A DNA stretch of 64,000 bases from Prevotella sp. UBA2756 (GCA_002353205.1 DEJE01000062.1:40261-104260), one strand, 5' to 3'; counted from the first letter of the stretch, positions 33,782 to 42,083 are shown. A program made the numbers and translations. The notes: generated by a model not told the origin, from the letters alone.

Positions 33782-35323
33782 ATGAAAATGAATTATCCAT
33801 TGATATCAGAATACATCGAATCTATTAGTTCGGCAGAAGATAACTTTGAGGAATTAAGTCAACTACGTCCCGTATTGGACGATGACGGACTACCCGTAAT
33901 GACGAGCGGTAACTTTGCCGTGGTCTTTAAGATGATGGATGAACGGGATGGAAAATTCTATGCCGTGAAGTGTTTCACCAAAGAGCAAGAGGAACGGGCT
34001 GAGGCATACAAGCAGATAACAGAGGAATTGAAAGATGTGGAATCCCCTTATCTAATATCTGTCCGCTATTTGGACAAGGAGTTATTCGTGGATACAAAAC
34101 AGACCAAAGAAACGGAGTTCCCTATTTTGCTGATGGATTGGGTAGAGGGCAAGACGCTGGATAAATATCTTCGTGAAAATCTTGACGACAAGTATGCCTT
34201 GGAGATGCTTGCCTATCGTTTCAGCCAGTTGTCTCAGTGGCTCATTCCCCAGCCCTTCGCTCATGGCGATTTGAAGCCCGACAATATTCTTGTCCGTGAG
34301 GATGGAACTTTGGTGTTAGTTGATTACGACGGCATGTATGTTCCGGCCATGAAAGGACAGAAAGCCCGAGAACTTGGCTCTCCAGATTTCCGCCATCCGC
34401 TAAGGACTGAGGATGATTTCGATGAGCATATTGATGACTTCCCGTTGGTGTCAATACTTTTGTCATTGAAAGCAATATCTCTCAATTCACGATTGTTGGA
34501 AAATTATGGGGCTCCTGACAGATTGTTGTTCTCTGAAAAAGATTACAAGGATTTTGTCAATTCTAGTATAATTAATTATATTTTCCCCTCAGAGGATAGA
34601 AAAATAAACTTATATGTTGGTTTCTATACTTTATTATTGAACAGTGAGTATAATAGATTTCATGGAGGCTCTTTTTTCCTTCCACCTGTAGATTATAGTG
34701 AAGATGTGGCTATTAATACATCCATGAACAGCTATCTTGATTCCGAAACATCACAGACCTCAAAACATCCATGTAATTATTCTCACGAGCCTGAAGAGGT
34801 CAATGAGCACTTTTCAGACTTAGTTTTTGTGACAAAAGGAATTAAGTATAGTAAAGATATGAAATGTTTGCTCCAATGCCCTGACATTTCAGACTATTCA
34901 ATATTAGAGGGAACTATAATAATTGGAGATCGGGCATTTTATAAATGTAGGAACTTGGAACAGATTACAATTCCAGATTCAGTTGAACACATAGGTAATT
35001 GTGCATTTTATTGGTGCGACAACCTAAAAAATGTAATCATGCCTAATTCTGTAAAACACATTGGCGGCAGCGCCTTCTTTGGATGCAAAGCGTTAAAAAG
35101 AATAATTATTCCAGAAAATGTAAAGTATGTAGGAGGCAGTGCTTTCTCAAATTGCGAAGCTTTAATTGAAGTTACATTTCTCGGTTCTGATATCATAATA
35201 GAACCCAGTTCTTTTTTCGGGTGCAAGAATTTAGCCCGAATTAATATTCCAATTTGGTCAAGAAAAAAGTATGAAACACTATTGCCAAAACTGAAGAGCA
35301 AATTGGTTGAGAAAAGATTATAG
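33782..35323 (+). CDS. Protein kinase with C-terminal leucine-rich repeats (island kinase 2)
   Basis: 513 residues. The first 225 are a second copy of the preceding kinase, with the same motifs (FYAVKCF, AHGDLKPDNILV, LVDYDGMYVP). Instead of membrane helices, the C terminus (about 370-490) carries LRR_5/BspA-type repeats, for example RAFYKCRNLEQITIPDSVEH and SAFFGCKALKRIIIPENV. Such repeats usually bind proteins, so this kinase may recruit a target or sense a phage or host protein. It starts 38 bp after kinase 1; the in-frame ATG at 33788 (MNYPLISEYI) lines up with the kinase 1 start and is an alternative. Confidence 0.88.
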   Translation: MKMNYPLISEYIESISSAEDNFEELSQLRPVLDDDGLPVMTSGNFAVVFKMMDERDGKFYAVKCFTKEQEERAEAYKQITEELKDVESPYLISVRYLDKELFVDTKQTKETEFPILLMDWVEGKTLDKYLRENLDDKYALEMLAYRFSQLSQWLIPQPFAHGDLKPDNILVREDGTLVLVDYDGMYVPAMKGQKARELGSPDFRHPLRTEDDFDEHIDDFPLVSILLSLKAISLNSRLLENYGAPDRLLFSEKDYKDFVNSSIINYIFPSEDRKINLYVGFYTLLLNSEYNRFHGGSFFLPPVDYSEDVAINTSMNSYLDSETSQTSKHPCNYSHEPEEVNEHFSDLVFVTKGIKYSKDMKCLLQCPDISDYSILEGTIIIGDRAFYKCRNLEQITIPDSVEHIGNCAFYWCDNLKNVIMPNSVKHIGGSAFFGCKALKRIIIPENVKYVGGSAFSNCEALIEVTFLGSDIIIEPSSFFGCKNLARINIPIWSRKKYETLLPKLKSKLVEKRL

Positions 35324-35353
35324 TGTAATAATGAGACTGTTTAAGAACTGATA

Positions 35354-35566
35354 ATGATAATCACAGAATCAAAACGGAAGAAGCCCGCCACGATATTGAA
35401 GAAATATCCTGATGCGATACTGGCGGATGTGACAAGTGGAGCGAAGGATGGCTTTGTGAAGCTGGGCCCGTTCTATCCACACTATGGAATACCTGTGCCA
35501 TTCAGTGAGGGCTATACGGTTACTTGTGTGGAAGCTATTTGGCAGAGGCTGAGCGATGTGAGGTAG
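35354..35566 (+). pseudogene. Truncated duplicate of the DUF6939 gene
   Basis: 70 codons matching the first 66 residues of the intact DUF6939 protein at 36647-37291 (shared stretch TILKKYPDAILADVTSGAKD and beyond), then diverging into a short wrong tail and stop. DNA identity is above 90 percent after the first few codons. The two copies flank the RhuM gene, which suggests RhuM was inserted into, or duplicated with, the start of this gene. Confidence 0.85.
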
Positions 35567-35621
35567 CTGATGTAAGAAGTAAAAATGAAATAATCATAGA
35601 ACGAAAAGCGTTAAAGAATAT

Positions 35622-36650
35622 ATGGCAAAACGGAGAGAAATAAGAAACAGTACTGCAGAGTTCCTGATCTTCCAGATAGAAGGGAAGGAACAGGGTGTAG
35701 AAGTGTACTACAAAGATAAAACGGTGTGGTGCACACAAAAGGCAATGGGAATGTTGTTCGACTGCTCAACAGACAACATTGGACTGCACTTGAAGAATAT
35801 CTTCGCGAGTGGAGAGCTGGTAAAAGATTCAGTTACCGAGAAAATCTCGGCAACTGCCTCAGATGGAAAGAACTACCTGACGCAATTCTATAACCTCGAT
35901 GCTGTCATCAGCGTAGGTTATCGCGTCAACTCAATCCGTGCTACTCAGTTCAGACAGTGGGCCACAAGTGTACTGCGAGAATATGCTATTCGTGGCTATG
36001 TGCTGGACAGAAAGCGTATGGAGAACGGAACTTTCCTTGATGAGGACTATTTCGAGCATTTGTTGGCAGAAATCAGGGAGATACGTCTCTCTGAGCGTCG
36101 TTTCTATCAGAAACTGACGGATATCTATGCCACAGCCATTGATTATAATCGGGACGCACCCACGACCAGGCTGTTCTTTAAGATGATGCAGAACAAGATG
36201 CACTATGCCGTGCATGGTCATACGGCAGCAGAACTGATAGTGGAGCGAGCAGATGCGGAACAAGAGCACATGGGACTGACATCGTGGGAGAACGCTCCTG
36301 ACGGAAAGATTGTGAAGACGGACGTATCGATTGCCAAGAATTATCTGAAAGAAATGGAACTGGCAGACATGGGCCAACTGGTGAATGGTGTGCTGGAATT
36401 AGCGGAACGGATGGCGAAACGGCATATTCCCATGACGATGGAGGATTGGGCTAAGCAGATTGACAAGATATTGGCTGCTGGAGGCAATGAGGTGCTGGAA
36501 ACGGCTGGAAGCATAACGGCAGAAGAAGCCAAAGAGCATGCTGAAACGGAATTCGAGAAATACCGTATTATTCAAGACAGACTGTTCCAAAGTGATTTCG
36601 ATAAATATTTGGGAGAACTACCATTGATAGACGAAAACGACAAACCATGA
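35622..36650 (+). CDS. rhuM: RhuM family protein
   Basis: 342 residues matching the RhuM (virulence-associated) family: an N-terminal Bro/KilA-N-like region with VWCTQKAMGMLFDCSTDNIG and HLKNIFASGEL, the FYNLDAVISVGYRVNS block, RATQFRQWATSVLREYAIRG, and a Fic-like-linked C-terminal part with FFKMMQNKMHYAVHGHTAAE. The biochemical role is unknown; the genes are common in defence and mobility islands. It ends with an ATGA overlap onto the DUF6939 gene. Its start context has a partial copy of that downstream gene just upstream. Confidence 0.88.
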   Translation: MAKRREIRNSTAEFLIFQIEGKEQGVEVYYKDKTVWCTQKAMGMLFDCSTDNIGLHLKNIFASGELVKDSVTEKISATASDGKNYLTQFYNLDAVISVGYRVNSIRATQFRQWATSVLREYAIRGYVLDRKRMENGTFLDEDYFEHLLAEIREIRLSERRFYQKLTDIYATAIDYNRDAPTTRLFFKMMQNKMHYAVHGHTAAELIVERADAEQEHMGLTSWENAPDGKIVKTDVSIAKNYLKEMELADMGQLVNGVLELAERMAKRHIPMTMEDWAKQIDKILAAGGNEVLETAGSITAEEAKEHAETEFEKYRIIQDRLFQSDFDKYLGELPLIDENDKP

Positions 36651-37291
36651 TTATCATTGAGTCGAAACGGAAGAAGCCTGCCACGATATTGAAGAAATAT
36701 CCTGATGCGATACTGGCGGATGTGACAAGTGGAGCGAAGGATGGCTTAGTGAAGCTGAGCCCGTTCTATCCACACTATGGAATACCTGTGCCATTCAGTG
36801 AGGGCTATACGGCTACTTGTGTGGAAGCTATTTGGCAGGGGCTGAAGGTGTTTGAGGGCGCTGATGTTGACACTTCGCTGTTCCTGAACGACACGATGAA
36901 GAACATCAAGCGTACTGTACGCCGTTTTGGGAAGCCGTTAGGGCACCGGAAGGGCGTGAACGGAACGGAACTGCTTGGCTATATAGAGGCAAGGAAGCAA
37001 ATATATATTCCGACATATCGATGGGTGTTGGAGAACAAAGTGGCTCATATCATAGAACGGCTGAGAGAGGCGAGTGAAGCAAAGACTATAGTCTTGCTTG
37101 ACTATGATACGAATAGCGATGTGGAGAATGCGAAGAAGCCACTGTCCCATGCTTCGTTGATTAAAGCATACGTGGAAGGTTTGTATCCTTATGGAACTGG
37201 GAGACATGATGAAGCCAGGCAGAATGATCTTCCTAAAAAAAAGAAAGAAAGGAAAGGCAATAATAAGGAATTGGAGTTGTTTGATGAATAA
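36647..37291 (+). CDS. DUF6939 family protein
   Basis: 214 residues. Recognised features of this uncharacterised family: opening ESKRKKPATILKKYPDAILA, FYPHYGIPVPFS, TVRRFGKPLGHRKGVNG, and TIVLLDYDTNSDVENAKKPL followed by SHASLIKAYVEG. The LLDYDTNSDVEN segment has an enzyme-like acidic cluster, but no catalytic mechanism can be assigned. The tail is lysine-rich (PKKKKERKGNNKE). It overlaps RhuM by 4 bp and the DUF1016 gene by 8 bp. Confidence 0.8.
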   Translation: MIIIESKRKKPATILKKYPDAILADVTSGAKDGLVKLSPFYPHYGIPVPFSEGYTATCVEAIWQGLKVFEGADVDTSLFLNDTMKNIKRTVRRFGKPLGHRKGVNGTELLGYIEARKQIYIPTYRWVLENKVAHIIERLREASEAKTIVLLDYDTNSDVENAKKPLSHASLIKAYVEGLYPYGTGRHDEARQNDLPKKKKERKGNNKELELFDE

Positions 37292-38459
37292 AGCCGAGAC
37301 GAATATGGAACAAGCAGGAAACAATAATAGCCCCTTGGAGTATAGGCGGGATTTTGACGAAGTTTATCGTATTATAACTGCTCACCGCAAAAGGGTTGTC
37401 CGGGCAGTTAATAATGAATCAATGTCGATGGTTTGGGAAGTTGGCGGATATGTCTCTAACAAACTCAAGACATCTATCTGGGGTGATGGCGTTGTCAGGC
37501 AATTGTCTGAGTTTATCCGGACAAAAGATCCAAAGGCAAGAGGATGGAGCTATCGCACTCTCTACAAGATGGTTCAGTTGTATGACACGTATTCCACTCC
37601 GTCTTTTACGTCTCTTCTTGCAGGAATGGACATGTCGGCATATAAAGATATTGTGCCGTTTCAAATGGCACAAATAGAAGGAGATATAATTGTGCCATTC
37701 GAAATGGCACCAATGCCCAATGTACTGCTTGCCACAGGATGGACAAACCATCAGATTATATTGAGTCGTTGTAAAACTGATACGTCGCGATTGTTCTATA
37801 TGTTATATGCAGGTAGGGAAAGGCTTGAGAATAAAGAACTGACACGTGCCCTGAAAACAGACGCCATGTCTTCGATATTAGGAAGTAAAGACGTTCAGTC
37901 GGGAATTATGCATCGCGAATATCCACAAGGGAGCACTTTGTTTAAAGATACGGTATATCTTGAGATGCTGGGGCTGCCTGTAAAGTATAAAGAATCGAAA
38001 CTGCGTAAGTCAATCATAGAGCACATGAAAGACTTTATACTGGAGATGGGCAAGGATTTCTTATTTATAGATGACGAACATCGTGTGACTGTCGGCGGCA
38101 AAACGTTTAAGGTCGATCTGTTGTTTTATCATCGTCTCTTACAATGCATGGTTGCCATAGAGTTGAAGACCACAGAATTCCATCCCAAAGATTTGGGACA
38201 ATTGGAGTTCTACCTTGAGGCACTTGATCAAGAAGAACGACGTTCGAACGAAAATCCAAGCATTGGTATCATTCTTTGCAGGGATGCCGATATGGAGATT
38301 GTACGTTTTGCATTAAACAGAAGCATGTCGCCTACGATGGTAGCGCTATATAAGGAGCAATTGCAGGTCGGTAGTGTTATTCAGCGTAGTCTTGTTGAGT
38401 TCTGTAAGTTTTTAAATGACAAAGGTAAAGCAGTAGAAAAGTATGGAGAAGAAAAGTAA
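37284..38459 (+). CDS. DUF1016 / YhcG-type PDDEXK nuclease
   Basis: 391 residues. The N-terminal half is the DUF1016-N region with WEVGGYVSNKLKTSIWGDGV and GWSYRTLYKMVQLYDTYS; the C-terminal half is a PD-(D/E)XK nuclease, with the core Asp in FKVDLLFYH and the E-x-K in AIELKTTEF. Such nucleases are linked with DNA repair, restriction and toxin modules. I start at 37284 (MNKAETNMEQ), overlapping the previous stop; an ATG at 37305 is an alternative, and the long frame from 37191 lies inside DUF6939. An unusual 13-residue duplication (VPFQMAQIEGDII then VPFEMAPMPN) is caused by two palindromic DNA inserts. Confidence 0.87.
   Translation: MNKAETNMEQAGNNNSPLEYRRDFDEVYRIITAHRKRVVRAVNNESMSMVWEVGGYVSNKLKTSIWGDGVVRQLSEFIRTKDPKARGWSYRTLYKMVQLYDTYSTPSFTSLLAGMDMSAYKDIVPFQMAQIEGDIIVPFEMAPMPNVLLATGWTNHQIILSRCKTDTSRLFYMLYAGRERLENKELTRALKTDAMSSILGSKDVQSGIMHREYPQGSTLFKDTVYLEMLGLPVKYKESKLRKSIIEHMKDFILEMGKDFLFIDDEHRVTVGGKTFKVDLLFYHRLLQCMVAIELKTTEFHPKDLGQLEFYLEALDQEERRSNENPSIGIILCRDADMEIVRFALNRSMSPTMVALYKEQLQVGSVIQRSLVEFCKFLNDKGKAVEKYGEEK
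37651..37710. repeat. Two palindromes inserted within the DUF1016 gene
   Basis: TTGTGCCGTTTCAAATGGCA (with the arm completed by CAA, 37651-37673) and GTGCCATTCGAAATGGCAC (37692-37710), 39 bp apart, both near-perfect palindromes and in frame. They encode the repeated VPFxMA peptide between the two halves of the protein. Confidence 0.75.
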
Positions 38460-39903
38460 CTGGCAGGAGTTTAAGGTGGTGTTGGATGAGCACAAGATAA
38501 CGAAGTTGTATCATTTTACGGATAGAGACAACTTGGAGTCAATCATCAAGAATGGGGGATTGTATTCTTGGATGGATTGTGAACGAAAAGGAATCAAAAT
38601 AGCCAAACCTGGAGGCAGTCCTGCTTCGAGACAATTGGATAGTAGTAGAAGTCTGGAAGATTATGTGAGAGTAAGCTTTACGACACAGCATCCTATGATG
38701 TATGTAGCCATGAAAGACGGAAGAATTTCTAATCCAGTGATATTGGAGATTAATCCGGAGATTATTTATTGGAAAGAGAGCTTGTATGCAAACCTTAATG
38801 CAGCAAGGTATTCAATCAAACCAAATATTGGCCCGACAATTTCTGATTTTAAACAGATTCACTTCCATTCGTTGAAAGTCCGCACACACTTTGACCTTCC
38901 AGAAGAGGAGCAGCCGTACTTTCAGGCAGAGGTATTGGTGAAGAATTTCATACCATTGGAGTATATCAAGAACATTGGTAACTTCGGCATTCCTATACCG
39001 ATGAAACAAAAGGAGCTTCAAGTCAAGAATCCATATACGGCACAGATAACAAGGAATACGCCTACGGCATTCATATTCATGATAGACCAGTCTATCTCCA
39101 TGAGCCGCAAGCTGAATTATCATGGTGAGTATATCACGCTTGCAGATGCCGTTGCAAGAATCGTTAACAATCAGATAAACGAGTTGGTTCTTAGGTGTAT
39201 TAAAACAAATGAAGTCCGACACTATTATGATATCGCTGTCATTTGCTATGGTGATGATGCAAACTTTGGATGGAAAGGCACATTGGCTGGCAGGGATTTC
39301 GTTTCGCCAGAAGAATTGAAGAATAATCCTTTCAAGAAGATAACGGTCAAGGAAGAAAAGCGAACTCGGAAAGGGGTTGAACTAAAGGAGGTAGAGAAAG
39401 TGCAATGGGTAGAACCTGTTGCTGCGGGTAAATACACAAGAGCACATAAGGCCTTTGCTTTGGTGAAAGACTTACTTGATAAGTGGATGAAAGAGCATCA
39501 CGAAAAAGACTGTTATCCTCCAACCATCATTAATATCACGGACGGAGCTTTTAATGGTATCGTAAATCCTCGGGAAGTAAATACGCAACTTGCAAACGAG
39601 CTGAAAGCCCTGTTTACCAATGATGGTAATGTTCTTTTATGGAATATCCATGTTACGCCAGACAATCAGAATCAGATTCTCTTGCCCATCAGCAAGACGG
39701 AACTGAAAGAAGACAAATATTCAGAGTGGCTTTACGATATGTCGAGCTTATTGCCTTCAAGGTATAATCAACCTATTGGAGATTTGCGTGGTGATGCAGA
39801 GAACTCCAGACACGTTGCTATGGCTACAAACACGGACCTCTCCACTCTAATTCAGCTCATGGATATTGGTACACCTACTAATAATATAAACCTTAATAAA
39901 TGA
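38443..39903 (+). CDS. DarT-like ADP-ribosyltransferase fused to a von Willebrand A domain
   Basis: 486 residues. Residues about 15-185 resemble DarT (DUF4433), which transfers ADP-ribose from NAD to thymidine in single-stranded DNA: KLYHFTDRDNLESIIKNGG, YVRVSFTTQHPMMYVAMK, and the candidate catalytic Glu in YFQAEVLVKNFIPLEYI. Residues about 205-470 form a vWA domain with the metal site DQSISMS, a central TRAHKAF region and TDGAFNG. DarT is normally a free toxin next to the macrodomain antitoxin DarG; a vWA fusion is not one I know. It overlaps DUF1016 by 17 bp and the PP2C gene by 4 bp, so it belongs to one transcript with them. Confidence 0.8.
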   Translation: MEKKSNWQEFKVVLDEHKITKLYHFTDRDNLESIIKNGGLYSWMDCERKGIKIAKPGGSPASRQLDSSRSLEDYVRVSFTTQHPMMYVAMKDGRISNPVILEINPEIIYWKESLYANLNAARYSIKPNIGPTISDFKQIHFHSLKVRTHFDLPEEEQPYFQAEVLVKNFIPLEYIKNIGNFGIPIPMKQKELQVKNPYTAQITRNTPTAFIFMIDQSISMSRKLNYHGEYITLADAVARIVNNQINELVLRCIKTNEVRHYYDIAVICYGDDANFGWKGTLAGRDFVSPEELKNNPFKKITVKEEKRTRKGVELKEVEKVQWVEPVAAGKYTRAHKAFALVKDLLDKWMKEHHEKDCYPPTIINITDGAFNGIVNPREVNTQLANELKALFTNDGNVLLWNIHVTPDNQNQILLPISKTELKEDKYSEWLYDMSSLLPSRYNQPIGDLRGDAENSRHVAMATNTDLSTLIQLMDIGTPTNNINLNK

Positions 39904-40682
39904 GAGCATTATCTATAGCAAAGTTTGAAGAAAACGTCACAAACGAAGATGCTGTAGCAGCCAGCAGTAAAGCAATAGTTGTTTCGGATGGTGCTGGCGG
40001 CGGTGGCGTATTCGCAGAGAAGTGGTCTCAATATCTGGTCACAAACCTTCCGGATGATTCGATAACGTGCTATGAGGCTTTTGACAATTGGATAGAAAAC
40101 ATTTGGGAACCTTTTTATAACGAATGCGAAGAAAAGGCAAAGACCATTGGTGGATTGTTCTTAAACAAATTTTACGATGAAGGCTCATTTGCAACATTGG
40201 CGGCCATTTGGGAAAATGGACAGTGGGTTAGTTATGGAGACAGTGTGGCTTTTTGTTATGATATGCGGACAGGAGAATTGCATCATTCGTTCACTTTTTT
40301 GGAGGATTTCAACAAGCCCCCTTTTCTTATTAATTGTAAAGACCCTTTGAATCCCAAGGGAGTCAGATTTGGGAGATTTGATATAAATAGCGACTGTGTC
40401 GTATTCGCTGCCACCGACACCTTGGCTCATTATATTCTGATGATGTATGAAGTTTCTCGTATAGATAAGTTCGCAAAGGAGTTACAAAAGGCTATCGATG
40501 CTCAGACAAAAAATAGTAATTATATTAAGGCTGCAATGTCTGTAGAGAAGTTTGACTTTGAAAAAGATGTCATCTTCAAGCTAAAGAATTGCCCAAGTAG
40601 ACCATTTTTCCGGAACCACATCAAAGGTTTGAAGAAGAAAGGTTTAATAGGCCATGACGATTATTCACTTGTGATTATGTAG
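39900..40682 (+). CDS. PP2C-like serine/threonine phosphatase
   Basis: 260 residues resembling the PPM/PP2C fold in its short bacterial form: the acidic start NEDAVAASSKAIVVSDGAGG with the metal-binding Asp of SDGAGGG, GSFATLAAIWENGQWVSYGDS with the GD pair, VVFAATDTLAHYIL, and the terminal HDDYSLVIM with a metal-ligand Asp. It is the expected opponent of the two kinases. Its start overlaps the DarT-vWA stop (ATGA), and the macro-like protein starts 4 bp after it. Kinase, vWA and PP2C together match the composition of YegI-YegK-YegL and TerY-type triads. Confidence 0.82.
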   Translation: MRALSIAKFEENVTNEDAVAASSKAIVVSDGAGGGGVFAEKWSQYLVTNLPDDSITCYEAFDNWIENIWEPFYNECEEKAKTIGGLFLNKFYDEGSFATLAAIWENGQWVSYGDSVAFCYDMRTGELHHSFTFLEDFNKPPFLINCKDPLNPKGVRFGRFDINSDCVVFAATDTLAHYILMMYEVSRIDKFAKELQKAIDAQTKNSNYIKAAMSVEKFDFEKDVIFKLKNCPSRPFFRNHIKGLKKKGLIGHDDYSLVIM

Positions 40683-40686
40683 AGAT

Positions 40687-41952
40687 ATGGAGAATGAAGA
40701 ATACAAAGGGTTTACTCCCGACTATATAGACCAGCTGTTGGCAAACCAGATCTTCGTGTTCGGCAGCAATACTTTAGGCTATCACACCGGCGGCGCTTCA
40801 AGCACAGCCCGGAAGAAGTTCGGTGCAGTATGGGGACAAGCAGAAGGCTTACAGGGGCAGAGTTATGCTATCCCAGTAGATTTTGGTAAAGGTATTCGAA
40901 AGGATGCAGAGGTGAAAGCTTCTGTTGAAAGATTCATTGCTTTTGCAAAAGATAACGAGAATCTCTTCTTTTTCGTTACTCGTATCGGATGTGGTCTCGG
41001 AGGTTATAAAGATGAAGAGATATCTCAGTTTTTCAAGGATGCTTTGGCAATTAAGAATATCTGTCTGCCCAAAAGTTTTGTCAATGCACTGAAAGGCGAT
41101 GGGGTAAGTTATGATTTAGATAGATTTCTCAAAGCGCAGAATACAGAGATGCACTCTTATGAAAATGCTCTGAACGAAATAAAAGAAGGTTATAAACAAG
41201 GAGATTGGATATGGTATGTGTTTCCGCAGTTAAAAGGATTGGGGCATAGCATCACATCTGAGTTCTACGGCATTGGCAGTAAAGAGGAGGCCATAGCTTA
41301 TCTGGAGCATCCAATTCTTGGAAGAAGACTTCGGGATATAACACAAGCCCTGTTGAACTGTAATAATCCATCAGCAATCAACATCTTAGGATTCCCTGAT
41401 GTGTTAAGGATGCAGTCATGTATGACTCTTTTTGATTTTGTTTCACCAAGTGATATTTTTAACGATGTTCTTAGGAAATACTTTGATGATAAGAGATGCA
41501 AAAAGACAATGAGATTATTAGGATGGCGCGAAGAAAAGATGAAGAACGTTGTGAGGATAAGCAGAATGACTATCACCAAAGATTACAACATCATATTATC
41601 AGACTACCAAAAAGAGATTAAGCTGGAACCCATTGTGAAAGCCGTATATATCCTTTTTTTGAATCATCCAGAAGGCATATCTTTTAAGCATCTTTCTGAC
41701 TACAGAAAAGAGTTGACAGACATCTATCAAAAAATAAGACCACATGGTCTCAACGAAAGAGCTGTTCGTAGTATAGAGGATGTTACGAACCCTCTTCTTA
41801 ACTCTATCAATGAAAAATGCTCAAAATTAAAAGCGGCGTTTCAGTCTGAAGTCCCACAGACATTTATTGCCCAATATACTATAACGGGCAAAAGCGGTGA
41901 GCCCAAGAAGATTGCTCTGCCCCGCGACTTGGTTGTCTGGGAAGCAGGCTGA
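40687..41952 (+). CDS. Macro-like (A1S_2505-type) domain fused to DUF1810
   Basis: 421 residues. The first 140 have a macro-like pattern seen in phage-linked A1S_2505-type proteins: IFVFGSNTLGYHTGGASSTA, a basic ARKKFGAVWGQAEGLQGQSY, and FFVTRIGCGLGGYKDEEI. Residues about 155-280 are DUF1810, with YKQGDWIWYVFPQLKGLGHS and DVLRMQSCMTLFDFVSP. The last 120 residues are of unknown type. Macro-type folds bind or remove ADP-ribose, which would suit an antitoxin or reversal enzyme for the DarT-like domain two genes upstream. This is inference; no catalytic residue set is certain. Confidence 0.75.
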   Translation: MENEEYKGFTPDYIDQLLANQIFVFGSNTLGYHTGGASSTARKKFGAVWGQAEGLQGQSYAIPVDFGKGIRKDAEVKASVERFIAFAKDNENLFFFVTRIGCGLGGYKDEEISQFFKDALAIKNICLPKSFVNALKGDGVSYDLDRFLKAQNTEMHSYENALNEIKEGYKQGDWIWYVFPQLKGLGHSITSEFYGIGSKEEAIAYLEHPILGRRLRDITQALLNCNNPSAINILGFPDVLRMQSCMTLFDFVSPSDIFNDVLRKYFDDKRCKKTMRLLGWREEKMKNVVRISRMTITKDYNIILSDYQKEIKLEPIVKAVYILFLNHPEGISFKHLSDYRKELTDIYQKIRPHGLNERAVRSIEDVTNPLLNSINEKCSKLKAAFQSEVPQTFIAQYTITGKSGEPKKIALPRDLVVWEAG

Positions 41953-41982
41953 TTGACGGTTGAAGGAAAAACAGGCGCTTCG

Positions 41983-42036
41983 CAAGCCTTGCGAGACGGA
42001 AAGATTTGGAGGAATGGGGGAAATGTATTATCTTTG
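41983..42036 (+). promoter_or_regulatory. Inverted repeat and promoter at right edge of island
   Basis: CGCAAG-C-CTTGCG (41982-41994) is the partner of the site at 32467-32478. Downstream, TTTG (42005-42008), 20 bp, TATCTTTG (42029-42036) is a full promoter match. It drives whatever follows at 42.1-43.0 kb. Confidence 0.55.
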
Positions 42037-42083
42037 CATGGCTGTCTTGGGGAATTGTGACAAGGTGTATTATATATAGATAT

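Noticed and set aside
35622..36650. RhuM as part of a transposon
   Set aside because: No transposase, integrase or terminal inverted repeats were seen around it; only the partial DUF6939 duplication supports an insertion.
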